A stretch of DNA of 64,000 nt, taken from positions 1 to 64,000 of the forward strand of contig NZ_STGB01000003.1 in the NCBI RefSeq assembly GCF_005222815.1. The letters run 5' to 3'. The stretch's first letter is position 1; each line of letters begins with the position of its first letter. Source of the DNA: Roseomonas sp. AR75 (lineage in GTDB: Bacteria; Pseudomonadota; Alphaproteobacteria; Acetobacterales; Acetobacteraceae). Below are positions 10,127 to 18,465 of the stretch, one piece after another. The notes beneath the pieces are model-generated. The model was not told the origin of the DNA and did no database searches. It saw only the letters and a program-made list of their open reading frames with translations. The translations under genes and the position numbers were made by a program.

Positions 10127-10792
10127 CTACTTGCCGGGTGGGCGCATCAGGCCGGGCGGCAGGCCGCCGCCCGCCCCGGCGCCGGGCCCGGCCCCCTGGC
10201 CTGGCATCGCGCCCGGCGGCATGCCCTGCGGCATCTGCATCGTCTGGTAGCCCTGCGGGCGCTGGAAGCGCGCCGGGTCCTGCGGTGCGAAGGTGACCTG
10301 GGTCGCCTCCATCCCGCCGCTGCGGCCCTGGCTGGAGCCTTCCGCGCGCAGCACCACGCCGTCATCGGTCACGCAGGTGCGGCCGCGATTGTCGCCGTCC
10401 TGCACCGCCCAGATGGTGCATCGCAGCCCGGCCACGGTGGCGGTGCCTTCGCGCCGGAAGGTGGCGCGTTCCGAACCGGCCCGTGCCGACATCGCCTGGG
10501 CCTGCGCGGCGGGGATGTCCATGACCATGCGCATCTGTTCCATGACCATGAAGGCGCGGCCGTTGCGGGTATCGGCCACCATCCAGCCCATGCCGCCGGG
10601 CATGTCGGTGCGCATCGTGCCGGTCGCGGCCTGCCAGCTCACGGTCATCGGCGGCGGCGCGCCACGCGGCGTGTCGCCGGTGATGCGGTAGGTCACGGTC
10701 ACGTCGCGGGTCGGCGTCAGCGGCGGCCGGTCCTGCGCCAGGGCCGGGGCAGCGGCCAGCAGCAATCCGGCAGCCAGGGCGTTTCGACGCAT
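10127..10792 (-). CDS. Periplasmic methionine-rich protein, DUF4412-like
   Basis: A 221-residue exported protein. The signal peptide is MRRNALAAGLLLAAAPALAQ with cleavage after ALA, and GGGAGGA lies just upstream of the ATG at 10792. The middle resembles DUF4412-type proteins: a leading strand DVTVTYRITGD, a block GGMGWMVADTRNGRAFMVMEQ, then VMDIP. Two cysteines (RCTIW and RTCVTDDG) may pair in the periplasm. The last 50 residues are low-complexity Gly/Pro/Met/Ala. Methionine is strikingly enriched around residues 65-90, which could bind soft metals such as Cu(I); that is inference only. It lies between convergent 9845 and hemY and is probably transcribed with the hem cluster, or alone. Confidence 0.6.
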   Translation of the reverse strand: MRRNALAAGLLLAAAPALAQDRPPLTPTRDVTVTYRITGDTPRGAPPPMTVSWQAATGTMRTDMPGGMGWMVADTRNGRAFMVMEQMRMVMDIPAAQAQAMSARAGSERATFRREGTATVAGLRCTIWAVQDGDNRGRTCVTDDGVVLRAEGSSQGRSGGMEATQVTFAPQDPARFQRPQGYQTMQMPQGMPPGAMPGQGAGPGAGAGGGLPPGLMRPPGK

Positions 10793-10864
10793 GGTTGTCC
10801 TCCCTCGCGGTGCCGCACGCTCCGACGCCGATCCGGGCGGGTCAAGCCCGGGCGGCGGCGGGCG

Positions 10865-12142
10865 CTATCCGGCCGCCGGAGCCGCCAGCAATTGCTGCGG
10901 AACCGCCCAGCCGATGGTGCCGACCGACTGGCATTGCGGACAGACCGGCCCCCAGGCGGCGTGGTCGGTGCCGCAATGGGTGCAGCGCCAGCGCGGCTCC
11001 GGCGCGGCCGTGGCGGCGCGGCGCAGCCACTTTGCCTGGGCGGCGCGGCTTTCCGGCGAATCGCCACCCTCCACCTCCTCGAGGTCGGCCAGCGCCAGAT
11101 AGGCCCGGCGATCGGCGACACCCGATCCGGTCAGCGCCTCCAGCTCCTGCCTGGCGCGGCCGGTGAGGCTCGCCTCGGTCGCCAGCCGCCCAATCAGAAG
11201 CTGGCTCTCGGGGTTGCGGGCGGTGCCCTGCACCAGCTGCTCGGCGGCCTTCACCCGCTGCAGAGGGTCGGTCTCGCCGTCCAGATACGCTTCGGCAAGG
11301 TCGGGATGCGGCTTCGCCTTCCAGGCCTCCTCCAGCACCTGCTTCGCGCGGCGGGGGCTGCCTGCCTCGCGCAGCCGACGGGCATGGGCGAGCGCCGCGG
11401 GGGTGAAGCCGGGATCGGCCTGGAAGGCCTGCTTTTCCAGCTCCGCCGCACGGCCGCCCTCAGGCTCCTGCCCGGCGGCTGCCAGGGCCAGCGGCGCCTG
11501 GTGCTTACCGGGCGCGGCGAGCGCCAGCGCCTCGCGCCAATCGCGCGTGCGGAGCGCCAGCGTCTCGCGCTCCTCCTTGAGCCAGGCGGCGCCGGGTTGG
11601 GCGGCCTCGGCCTCGCGCGCCAGGCGTTGGGCGGTCGGCCAGTCCTCGCGCTGGATCGCCTGGCGCAGCAGGCCGCGCAGGCCGAGGAAGCGCGAATCGG
11701 GGCGCGCCGCCAACTGGTGGAAGGCCTCGGAGGCAGCGTCCTCGCGACCGGCCAGCCGCTCGGCCTCGGCGGTCAGCACCAGGGTCTGCGGCGTGTCGCC
11801 CAGGCGTTCGCGGGCGCGCAGCACCTCGATGCGCGCGACATCCGGCGTGCCGGCGGCCAGCGCCACCAGCGCGCGGGTCAGCGCCGCCTCGCCTTCCATC
11901 CTGTGCCGCGCCTCGCGCTTCGCGCGGCGCCTTGCCGGCCAGCGGCGCAGCGCGCCGATGCCGGCCAGGATGCCGTAAAGCAGCAGGAAGGCCACCGCCA
12001 GCAGCAGCACCGCCAGGAAGAACGGCACCAGGATCTCGACGTCGCCGACGCGGATCTCCACCGCGCCGCCGAGCCGGACCATGTAGAGAACGCCCGCCAC
12101 GCCCGCGGCAAGGAGGGCGAGGTAGAGCAGCGCGCTGCGCAT
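10865..12142 (-). CDS. hemY: HemY-like membrane TPR protein with C-terminal zinc ribbon
   Basis: This is the proteobacterial HemY found beside hemC and hemD. It is not the protoporphyrinogen oxidase of Gram-positive bacteria that shares the name. The 425-residue product has two N-terminal membrane segments (ALLYLALLAAGVAGVLYMV and LVPFFLAVLLLAVAFLLLY) spanning the HemY_N region, then helical TPR-like repeats (residues about 95-370). It ends with CTHCGTDHAAWGPVCPQCQS, four cysteines in two CxxC pairs that fit a zinc ribbon. The ATG at 12142 is preceded by GGAGG. A longer frame to 12184 would overlap the gene upstream. It follows the Mic60-like gene by 13 bases in the operon. A role in heme-pathway organisation is suggested by context only. 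Confidence 0.85.
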   Translation of the reverse strand: MRSALLYLALLAAGVAGVLYMVRLGGAVEIRVGDVEILVPFFLAVLLLAVAFLLLYGILAGIGALRRWPARRRAKREARHRMEGEAALTRALVALAAGTPDVARIEVLRARERLGDTPQTLVLTAEAERLAGREDAASEAFHQLAARPDSRFLGLRGLLRQAIQREDWPTAQRLAREAEAAQPGAAWLKEERETLALRTRDWREALALAAPGKHQAPLALAAAGQEPEGGRAAELEKQAFQADPGFTPAALAHARRLREAGSPRRAKQVLEEAWKAKPHPDLAEAYLDGETDPLQRVKAAEQLVQGTARNPESQLLIGRLATEASLTGRARQELEALTGSGVADRRAYLALADLEEVEGGDSPESRAAQAKWLRRAATAAPEPRWRCTHCGTDHAAWGPVCPQCQSVGTIGWAVPQQLLAAPAAG

Positions 12143-12155
12143 CGCCTCCGCCCCC

Positions 12156-13856
12156 TCAGCCGGCCGCCATCTGGCGCAGCGCATCGCGGGCGGCGAGCAG
12201 CGCCTCCGCGCGCGCGATCCAGTCGGCCATGGCCTGCTTCGCCGGCGCCGAGAGTTTCGCCAGATGCGCCAGGGTCGCCTGCAGGTCGCCCGCTTCCAGC
12301 GCGCGGCGCGCCCGCTCGATCTCGGCAGCGGCGGCGTCGCCCCACAGCACCTCCTCGCCGCGGCGCACCGTCACCAGCCCGGAGAGGCGGGAGACGGCGG
12401 AGTCCAGCACGCCGCCGCTGGTCGGCGGCTCGCTGGCGGCCAGCGCGGCGCGTGCGGCCGCGTCGAAGCTGAGGCGGAGCGAGGCCTCGGTGGGCGGCGC
12501 GGCGCTGGCGTAGCGGCCGAGCGCCTCCGGCGCGTTCGCGATCTGGCCGAGCGGGCGCCCGGCATCCAGCGCGGCGCGTGCGGCCTCCACGGCAGCAAGC
12601 CGCGTGGCGCGGCTCTCCAGCGCGGCGAGGCGCTGCTGCTGCTGCTCCAGCGCGTTCAGCCTTCCGGCGAGTTGCTCGGCGGCCTGGGCGCGCTGCGCAA
12701 GCTGCGCGCCGAGCGTATCGAGCCGCCCGGTCAGCGCCATTTCCAGCGCGCCGATGCGCGTGCCCTGCGCCTCGATCGCCTGGCCGCGCGCCGCCAGGGC
12801 GGCGTCGCTGGCGGTGATTCGGCCGGTGACGCCCGACAGTGCCTGCTCGGTCGCCGCCTGGCGCTGCTGCGCCTGGGCGCCGGCGGCCTGCAGGTCGCGC
12901 GCGATGGTGTCGGCCCGCGTGCCGAGCTGGTCGAGACGGCTGCCGAGTTGCTCCACCGCGCTGCGCTGCGCCAGCGTCGCGGGATCGATGTTCGGCCGTG
13001 CCGCGAGGTCGCGCGCGATCGCATCGGCCCGCGTGCCAAGCTGGTCGAGCCGGCTGCCCAGCTGCTCCAGCGCGCCGCGCTGCGCCAGCGTCGCGGGATC
13101 GATGTTCGGCCGTGCCGCGAGGTCGCGCGCGATCGCATCGGCGCGCGCACCGAGCTGGTCGAGCCGGCTGCCGAGCTGCTCCACCGCATCGCGCTGCGCC
13201 AGCGTCGCGGGATCGATGTTCGGCCGCGCCGCGAGGTCGCGCGCGATCGCATCAGCGTGCGCGCCAAGTTGGTCGAGCCGGCTGCCAAGCTGCTCCACCG
13301 CATCGCGCTGCGCCAGCGTCGCGGGATCGATATTCGGCCGCGCCGCGAGGTCGCGCGCGATCGCATCCGCTCGCTGCGTGAGCTGGTCGAGACGGCTGCC
13401 GAGCTGCTCCACCGCGCCACGCTGCGCCAGCGTCGCGGGATCGACATTCGGCCGCGCCGCGAGGTCCTGCGCCAGGGCGTTGACCCGCTCCTGCAGGGCG
13501 GCCGCTTCGCGGCCTGCGGCTTCGGCGCGCTGCTCGGCCGCCTCCGCGCGGGCGCTGGCCGCAGCCGCGGCCTCGCGCAGCGGGGCGAGGGCCGGCGCGG
13601 GCGGAGCCGGCCGGTTCTCCAGCGCGGCCAGGCGCTGGGTGCTGCCCTGCAGCTGCGCCAGGCCCGCGCGCAGCGCCGCGAGCTCCTGCGCGGTCTGCGG
13701 ATCGGGTCCGGCAGCCTGCGGCACCGGCAGCGGGCGCCCCAGCAGCCACAGGACGGCGCCGACCAGGACCAGCGCCGCAACGACGATGGGGAGGACCGTG
13801 GGATCGAAACGCCGGAGCCGGTCCAGGAAAGTCGGGGAGGAGTCGGGCGGGCTCAT
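12156..13856 (-). CDS. Mitofilin/Mic60-like inner-membrane coiled-coil protein
   Basis: The 566-residue product has one N-terminal membrane helix (about residues 20-40, LPIVVAALVLVGAVLWLLG). A very long Ala/Gln/Arg coiled coil and a C-terminal helical domain follow (from about residue 440: SLRLSFDAAARAALA, later AGDLQATLAHLAKLSAPAKQAMADWIARAEALLAARDAL, split here as one run of helices). This architecture and the place next to hemD and hemY match alphaproteobacterial Mic60, which is linked in that group to membrane curvature and contact sites. Residues about 132-322 are five near-identical 38-residue repeats (see the repeat feature). The ATG overlaps the hemD stop as ATGA, implying translational coupling. 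The repeats may vary in number between strains. Confidence 0.8.
   Translation of the reverse strand: MSPPDSSPTFLDRLRRFDPTVLPIVVAALVLVGAVLWLLGRPLPVPQAAGPDPQTAQELAALRAGLAQLQGSTQRLAALENRPAPPAPALAPLREAAAAASARAEAAEQRAEAAGREAAALQERVNALAQDLAARPNVDPATLAQRGAVEQLGSRLDQLTQRADAIARDLAARPNIDPATLAQRDAVEQLGSRLDQLGAHADAIARDLAARPNIDPATLAQRDAVEQLGSRLDQLGARADAIARDLAARPNIDPATLAQRGALEQLGSRLDQLGTRADAIARDLAARPNIDPATLAQRSAVEQLGSRLDQLGTRADTIARDLQAAGAQAQQRQAATEQALSGVTGRITASDAALAARGQAIEAQGTRIGALEMALTGRLDTLGAQLAQRAQAAEQLAGRLNALEQQQQRLAALESRATRLAAVEAARAALDAGRPLGQIANAPEALGRYASAAPPTEASLRLSFDAAARAALAASEPPTSGGVLDSAVSRLSGLVTVRRGEEVLWGDAAAAEIERARRALEAGDLQATLAHLAKLSAPAKQAMADWIARAEALLAARDALRQMAAG
12892..13461 (-). repeat. Five tandem 114-bp repeats inside the Mic60-like gene
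   Basis: The marker GGGATCGA recurs at 12981, 13095, 13209 and 13323, and the variant GGGATCGAC at 13437, always 114 bases apart. Each unit encodes 38 residues including ARPNIDPATLAQR and VEQLGSRLDQL. Differences are few, so the array is recent or homogenised. It stays in frame. Confidence 0.93.
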
Positions 13857-14620
13857 GGCTCTCCTGATGGTGTCGGGCGCCCTGTGCTGCCGGCCGTCGG
13901 AGACGGGCCGAGCAGCGCCAGAAGCGCTTGCTCCTCGGGTCGCGCCGCAATGCGGACGCCGCGCCAGGCATCGGGCGCGGCGGCGGCGATGGCGGCCTGC
14001 GCCACCCTGCGGCTGATCGCCAGAACGTCCATGCCCGGGGCGGCTGCCGCAAGGCCGGCGGCCCGAAGCAGGGTCATCGCACAGCGCGCCGAGCGTGGCG
14101 AGTGGAACAGCACGGTTCCCACCCGGCCTGCCAGAATGGCAAGGCGGGCACGCTCGGGCAGCGTCTGGGCGGGCACGGCCGCGTAGGCAATGCGGCGGAT
14201 CACGCGGAAGCCGCGCGCGCGCAGCGCGCTGGCGAGGTCCAGCGCATAGCCCTCCCCCACCGCAAGCAGCAGCGACCCGCGCCCGGGGTGCAGCGTGGCG
14301 GCGGCGAGCGCGGCGAGGCTTTCGGCGGTGCCATCCGCGGCCCGGCAATCGCGCCAGCCCCGCGCGCGCGCCTCCTCCGCCGTTGCGACGCCCACCGCCA
14401 GCACCGGCAGGCCCGGAATCGGGGGCGGCAAGGCGCGGGCGGCGGCGCGACTGGTCAGCAGCAGCGCCTGGCAGGCGGGGATCACGAAGCCGCGAGACCG
14501 CAGCACCAGGGCGGGCGCGACCACCGGCTCCCAGCCCAGCGCCGCGACTCGTGCCGCCGTCTCGCCGCCGCCCGGCTCCGGGCGGGTGACGAGGACAGCG
14601 GGTGCCGCGGGATCAGGCAA
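13853..14620 (-). CDS. hemD: Uroporphyrinogen-III synthase (HemD)
   Basis: HemD closes linear hydroxymethylbilane to uroporphyrinogen III with inversion of ring D. The product (about 255 aa) has the weakly conserved HemD pattern: an opening strand AVLVTRPEPGGGETAARVAALGW, a VLRSRG segment, LLLTSRAAARAL, VAVGVATAEEARARG-like text and the later FHSPRSARCAMTLLRAAG block, where family members have TFtSpsav..f. The TTG at 14620 is proposed as start because it sits 8 bases inside the hemC stop. An ATG at 14698 is also in frame but would overlap hemC by 86 bases. The stop overlaps the next ATG. Function is supported mainly by position after hemC. Confidence 0.82.
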   Translation of the reverse strand: MPDPAAPAVLVTRPEPGGGETAARVAALGWEPVVAPALVLRSRGFVIPACQALLLTSRAAARALPPPIPGLPVLAVGVATAEEARARGWRDCRAADGTAESLAALAAATLHPGRGSLLLAVGEGYALDLASALRARGFRVIRRIAYAAVPAQTLPERARLAILAGRVGTVLFHSPRSARCAMTLLRAAGLAAAAPGMDVLAISRRVAQAAIAAAAPDAWRGVRIAARPEEQALLALLGPSPTAGSTGRPTPSGEP

Positions 14621-15659
14621 AGATATCGGCCGGGGCGTCCTGCCGAAGGCTGTCGCCCAGTTCGCGCCCGAGCCGCGCGGCGTCCTTCGGCGCGCCATGC
14701 AGCGACCGCTTCAGCAGGAAGGAGCCGTCCGCCCGCGCGACGAGGCCGGTCAGGTGGAGCTGGCCGTCCGGCAGCAGCCGCGCATGGCCGCCGATCGGCG
14801 TGCGGCAGGAGCCGTCCAGCGCGGCCAGCAGCGCGCGCTCGGCGGTGGAGACGGCGCGCGCCTCGGCATCCTCGATGCCGGAGAGCAGTTCCAGCAGTTC
14901 GACATCCTCGGACCGGACGGTGACGCCGACGATGCCCTGGCAGGCAGCCGGCACCATCGCGTCGGGGTCGAGCACCACCGCCGCCTCGGCTTCCAGCCCC
15001 AGCCGGCGCAGCCCGGCCAGCGCCAGCAGCGAGGCATGCGGGCCGTCCGCGGCGCGGACCTTGTCGATGCGGGTCTGGACGTTGCCGCGGATCATGGTGA
15101 TCTGCAGGTCCGGCCGCGCATGCAGGATCTGGCTCTGGCGCCGGACCGAGGCGGTGCCGACCACCGCGCCCGCGGGCAGGCAGGCGAAGGGGTCCGCGGG
15201 GTCCACCGCGCCCGCCCTGGGACCGAGGATCAGCGCATCGCGGCTGTCCTCCCGCGTCAGGGTGCAGGCCAGCTCGATGCCGGGCGGCAGGTCCGTCTCA
15301 AGGTCCTTCAGGCTGTGGACCGCGAAGTCGATCCTGCCATCGGCCAGCGCCTCGTGGATCTCCTTGGCGAAGAGGCCCTTGCCGCCGACATCGGCCAGGC
15401 GGCGGTCCTGGATCCTGTCGCCAGAGGTCGCGATGGCGTGCTCCTCGAAGGCCTTCACGTCGCGCAGGATGGGGCAGAATTTCGTGACCAGCCCCAGGAA
15501 GTGCCGCGTCTGCCACAGCGCAAGCGGCGAGCCGCGGGTGCCCACGCGCAGCGGCAGGCTGCGCATATGGGGGCGGACATGCGCCGTGGCGGCCAGGCGC
15601 GGGGCGCCATGGGCAGCGGCGTGAGGATGGGCTGGACCCGGCGGATGGGCTACCGACAT
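14613..15659 (-). CDS. hemC: Hydroxymethylbilane synthase (porphobilinogen deaminase)
   Basis: HemC joins four porphobilinogens into hydroxymethylbilane using a dipyrromethane cofactor. Visible motifs are VGTRGSPLALWQ, KEIHEALADGRIDFAVHSLKD followed by DLPPG, the arginine-rich RDALILG and ASVRRQSQI blocks, IRGNVQTRIDKV, and GSCRTPIGG with the cofactor-carrying cysteine. The product is 348 aa. Family members are about 310, and the first 31 residues are a Pro/His/Ala-rich extension, so a start at the internal ATG 15566 (317 aa) is possible. GAGG lies 8 bases before 15659, which favours the longer form. It is first in the hemC-hemD-Mic60-hemY operon and is divergent from tsaD. Confidence 0.95.
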   Translation of the reverse strand: MSVAHPPGPAHPHAAAHGAPRLAATAHVRPHMRSLPLRVGTRGSPLALWQTRHFLGLVTKFCPILRDVKAFEEHAIATSGDRIQDRRLADVGGKGLFAKEIHEALADGRIDFAVHSLKDLETDLPPGIELACTLTREDSRDALILGPRAGAVDPADPFACLPAGAVVGTASVRRQSQILHARPDLQITMIRGNVQTRIDKVRAADGPHASLLALAGLRRLGLEAEAAVVLDPDAMVPAACQGIVGVTVRSEDVELLELLSGIEDAEARAVSTAERALLAALDGSCRTPIGGHARLLPDGQLHLTGLVARADGSFLLKRSLHGAPKDAARLGRELGDSLRQDAPADIFA

Positions 15660-15717
15660 GGGGCGGCCTCATAGAGCGGCCGCTGGGGCGACGAAAGTGG
15701 CGGAATACGCGGAACCG

Positions 15718-16758
15718 ATGCGCGGCGTGCGAGGAGACGGGCTGGTGCTCGGCCTGGAAAGCTCCTGCGATGAGACGGCCGCCGCCGTGCTGCGCGCCGA
15801 CGGCACGGTGCTGGCCGAAGCGGTGCTCAGCCAACTGGCCGATCACGCGCCCTATGGCGGCGTGGTGCCGGAGATCGCGGCGCGCGCCCATCTGGCGCAT
15901 CTGCCGGGCCTGGTGCGGCGCGTGCTGGACCGGGCAGGCACGACGCCGGCCGGGCTTGCGGCCGTGGCGGCAACCTCCGGGCCCGGGCTGATCGGCGGCC
16001 TCATCGTCGGCGCGAGCTTCGGCAAGGGGATCGCCACGGCGAACGGCCTGCCCTTCGTCGCGGTGAACCACCTGGAGGCGCATGCCCTCTCGCCCAGGCT
16101 GCCCTCGATCAGCCCGCAGGGGCTCGGCTTCCCCTATCTGCTGCTGCTGCTGTCCGGCGGGCATTGCCAGTGCGTGGCGGTGGAGGGCGTGGGGCGGCAT
16201 CGACGGCTCGGCTCCACGTTGGACGACGCGGTGGGCGAGGCCTTCGACAAATCCGCCAAGCTGCTCGGCCTGCCCTGGCCCGGCGGCCCGCATCTGGAGC
16301 GGCTGGCGCAGGGCGGTGATCCCGCGCGCATCCCCCTGCCCCGCCCGCTTCTTGGCCGCCCCGGCTGCGACTTTTCCTTCAGCGGCCTGAAGACGGCCGT
16401 CGCGCAGCAAGTGGCGAAGGGGCTGGACGAGACGGGGCGACGCGACCTCGCCGCCAGTTTCCAGGCGGCGGTCGCCGCGGTGCTGGCGGACCGCGCGCGG
16501 CACGCGCTGGCGATGCTGCCCACCGCCACCGCGGTCGTCGTCGCCGGCGGCGTCGCGGCCAATGGCGCGGTGCGCGCAGCGCTGTCCGGGGTCGCGCAGA
16601 CGGCCGGGCTGCCCCTGGTGGCGCCGCCCATCCGGCTCTGCACCGACAATGCGGTGATGGTCGCCTGGGCCGGCATCGAGCGCCTGCGCCTCGGCCTGGC
16701 TGATCCGCTGGACCACGCGCCGCGGCCGCGCTGGCCGCTCGACAGCCTCGCTGCCTGA
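15718..16758 (+). CDS. tsaD: tRNA N6-adenosine threonylcarbamoyltransferase TsaD
   Basis: TsaD transfers the threonylcarbamoyl group to A37 of ANN-decoding tRNAs with TsaB and TsaE. The 346-residue product shows LGLESSCDETAAAV near the start, GLIGGLIVGASFGKG, the metal-ligand motif NHLEAH (His118 and His122), LLLLSGGHC, GGPHLERLA, the substrate loop FSFSGLKTA, GGVAANGAVR and DNAVMVAWAG. The ATG at 15718 is chosen. A GTG at 15697 is also in frame and would add seven residues. The divergent hemC start leaves only 58 bases for promoters on both sides. Confidence 0.95.
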   Translation: MRGVRGDGLVLGLESSCDETAAAVLRADGTVLAEAVLSQLADHAPYGGVVPEIAARAHLAHLPGLVRRVLDRAGTTPAGLAAVAATSGPGLIGGLIVGASFGKGIATANGLPFVAVNHLEAHALSPRLPSISPQGLGFPYLLLLLSGGHCQCVAVEGVGRHRRLGSTLDDAVGEAFDKSAKLLGLPWPGGPHLERLAQGGDPARIPLPRPLLGRPGCDFSFSGLKTAVAQQVAKGLDETGRRDLAASFQAAVAAVLADRARHALAMLPTATAVVVAGGVAANGAVRAALSGVAQTAGLPLVAPPIRLCTDNAVMVAWAGIERLRLGLADPLDHAPRPRWPLDSLAA

Positions 16759-16771
16759 GGAGCCTCCCACC

Positions 16772-17068
16772 ATGCGCTCACCCGTCGTCCGCAGCGGCGA
16801 TCTCCGCGAGACGCTCGACGCCATCACCGACCTGCTGAAGGAGATAAGGCGCGAGCAATTGCAGCAGGAAGCGCAGGCGATGGTCACGCGCTTCGCGCTC
16901 CGCGCGCTGTTGCAGGCCGCGACGCCGGAACAGCGCCAGGCCGTGGCGGCACGGCTCGGCACCCCGGAGGGGTTGCTGGGCGCGGATGTGCCGCCGGACA
17001 GCCCGCTCGGCCGGGCGGCCGCCGCGGAAGCGGCGCGGCTCGCCGCCTCCCTCGCCGAACCAGGCTGA
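16772..17068 (+). CDS. Small helical protein of unknown function (98 aa)
   Basis: It starts 13 bases after tsaD with a good AGGAG at 16758-16762, so it is probably co-transcribed. The product is almost entirely helical. An amphipathic N-terminal helix (LRETLDAITDLLKEIRREQLQQEAQAMV, residues about 11-38) is followed by ALRALLQAATPEQRQAVAARL and an Ala-rich tail. There is no signal peptide, membrane segment or known motif. I cannot assign a function. Confidence 0.7.
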   Translation: MRSPVVRSGDLRETLDAITDLLKEIRREQLQQEAQAMVTRFALRALLQAATPEQRQAVAARLGTPEGLLGADVPPDSPLGRAAAAEAARLAASLAEPG

Positions 17069-17132
17069 GAGAGCCGCGCATCCTTTTGCCAGCTCCCTGC
17101 GTTGCGACGTGCGGATGCGGAAGGAGATGGCG

Positions 17133-17339
17133 ATGCGGACGACACCCCTGCTGCTTGTCGGGGCACTGACCTTGGCGCTTGCGGCCTGCGGCGAATCGCG
17201 GGGAACGCGTGCCGTGAGTGGCGGATTGCTCGGTGCCGGCGCGGGCGCCGCGGTGGGATCGCTCTCCGGCAATGCCGGCACGGGCGCGCTGATCGGCGGC
17301 GGCGTCGGTGCCGCCGGCGGCGCCCTCACTGGGCGATAG
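17133..17339 (+). CDS. Small glycine-zipper lipoprotein (68 aa)
   Basis: The signal peptide MRTTPLLLVGALTLALAAC carries a lipobox LAAC, so the mature protein begins with a lipidated cysteine and GESRG. It is followed by repeated GxxxG motifs (GGLLGAGAGAAVGSLSG, then GALIGGGVGAAGGALTG), as in glycine-zipper osmotic-stress lipoproteins. The ATG at 17133 is chosen over 17115 and 17127 because GGAAGGAG ends 6 bases before it. The signal peptide D-region and membrane fate (inner or outer) cannot be told from sequence alone. Confidence 0.78.
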   Translation: MRTTPLLLVGALTLALAACGESRGTRAVSGGLLGAGAGAAVGSLSGNAGTGALIGGGVGAAGGALTGR

Positions 17340-17385
17340 GCACACGGTTGCTTCCCCCCGCCAGGGCGGGGTCAGCCGCCCGCCG

Positions 17386-17721
17386 ATCGAGACGGGCAAG
17401 GCGCGGCCGCTGGCGATGGTGGGCGCGGAGCGGCTGCCCACGCCGCCCAGCGTGCCGACCATGGCGGAGAGCGGCTTTCCCGGCTTCGACATGGATGACT
17501 GGAACGGCCTTTTCGCGCCGAGCGACGCGCCGCCCGCCGTCATCGGGAAGCTGCAATCCGTGGTGGCTCAGGCCTGCCGCGATCCCGGCGTGCTGGCGCG
17601 CATGGCGCCGCTCGGCACGGTGCTGGTCGGCCAGAGCACGGCGGAGTTCACCCGCTGGCTGCAGAACCAGCGGCAGATCGTGGCGCAGGTGATCCGCGAG
17701 GCCGGCATCACCCTCGGATGA
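17386..17721 (+). pseudogene. C-terminal remnant of a Bug-family (TctC) solute-binding protein
   Basis: The translation GKARPLAMVGAERLPTPPSVP, then TMAESGFPGFDMDDWNGLFAP and IGKLQSVVAQACRDPGVLARM, is the last third of a Bug (tripartite tricarboxylate transporter) binding protein. The intact homologue at 53423-54409 has the matching block RIRALAVTGPRRAPQLPNVPT. About 200 N-terminal residues and the signal peptide are absent. The frame instead runs into the end of the lipoprotein gene. It ends normally at 17721, converging with the regulator remnant by 14 bases. Confidence 0.82.
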
Positions 17722-18025
17722 TCTGGCGGCGCGGGGCGAGCTCCGGCGTCGCCTGCTCCGCCTCCTCGGCGTTCAGCATCGCTTCCAGCATGCGCAGCGC
17801 GCCGAGGACATTGGCGCTGGCGCGCGCCGAGGCCAGCGTCGGGTCGCGATCCTCCAGCGCAGCGACCAGGCGCGAATGGTCGGCGATGGAGCGCGCGACA
17901 CGCTCGGGGTTCGACAGGGTGCGGCGCCGGAAGCGCAGGCTGCGCAGCGCCAGGCTGTCGAGCTGGCGCAGCAGTGTGCGGTTGCGCGCGACTTCCGCGA
18001 AGCGCTCGTTGAAGCGGACGTTGCC
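17708..18025 (-). pseudogene. C-terminal FCD-domain remnant of a GntR-family regulator
   Basis: On the minus strand the frame reads NVRFNERFAEVARNRTLLRQ, then RVARSIADHSRLVAALEDRD and ASANVLGALRMLEAMLNAEE. This is the end of an FCD ligand-binding domain (GntR/FadR group), including the metal-site histidine in ADHSRL. The helix-turn-helix domain and the first half of FCD are missing. The fragment begins directly after the TGA that ends the hydrolase remnant at 18026, in the same frame, so a deletion has joined two genes. Confidence 0.72.
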
Positions 18026-18465
18026 TCAGTAATGGCCGTCGCCGGTCTGCGCGGCGCGCTGCATCTGGGTTACGGTCTCGCGCAGTGTGAACGCCGCATC
18101 GGTCTCGATCTGCATCATGTGCGGCGCCCCCGGCCGCACGGCGAAGCGCGCGCCCGGAATGGCGCGCGCCACCGTGGCGTCCGCCATCGCCGGCGTGGTC
18201 GCCACGTCCCGCTCGCCGGCAAGCACCAGCGTCGGTGCGCGCACGGCGCCGAGATGCGGCGTCAGCGACATGCCGGCGATGGCGCGCCAGCCGGCGGACC
18301 AGTCGGCGGCGTCGTCGGACAGCAACCTTTCGCGCAGGCGCGCCACGGCGCGATCGGCGCGGAAGGGCGCGGTCAACCAGCGCTCGATCGTCGGCTCCAC
18401 GATTGCGGCCATGCGCTCGCGCTCCGCCGCGAGGCCGCGTTCGCGGCCGCCATGTCCGCGCGGGC
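18026..18465 (-). pseudogene. C-terminal remnant of an alpha/beta hydrolase (enol-lactonase type)
   Basis: The translation MAAIVEPTIERWLTAPFRAD, then RAIAGMSLTPHLGAVRAPTLVLAGERD and GAPHMMQIETDAAF, is the end of an alpha/beta hydrolase such as 3-oxoadipate enol-lactonase. The aspartate of GERD and the histidine of APHMMQIE are the expected acid and base of the triad. The N-terminal half with the nucleophile elbow is absent. An internal ATG at 18412 keeps 128 residues open, but they cannot form a catalytic enzyme. The 5' edge abuts an amidohydrolase remnant on the other strand. Confidence 0.75.

Noticed and set aside
12892..13461. Regular 114-bp repeats as a possible CRISPR or integration array
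   Set aside because: The units are contiguous, coding, in frame and have no spacers. They are intragenic tandem repeats.
12264..14186. A 640-codon frame antisense to the Mic60-like gene
   Set aside because: The frame follows the 114-bp repeats in the opposite direction and gives an Arg/Leu/Ala-rich product with no recognisable feature, which is expected from the sense gene's bias.
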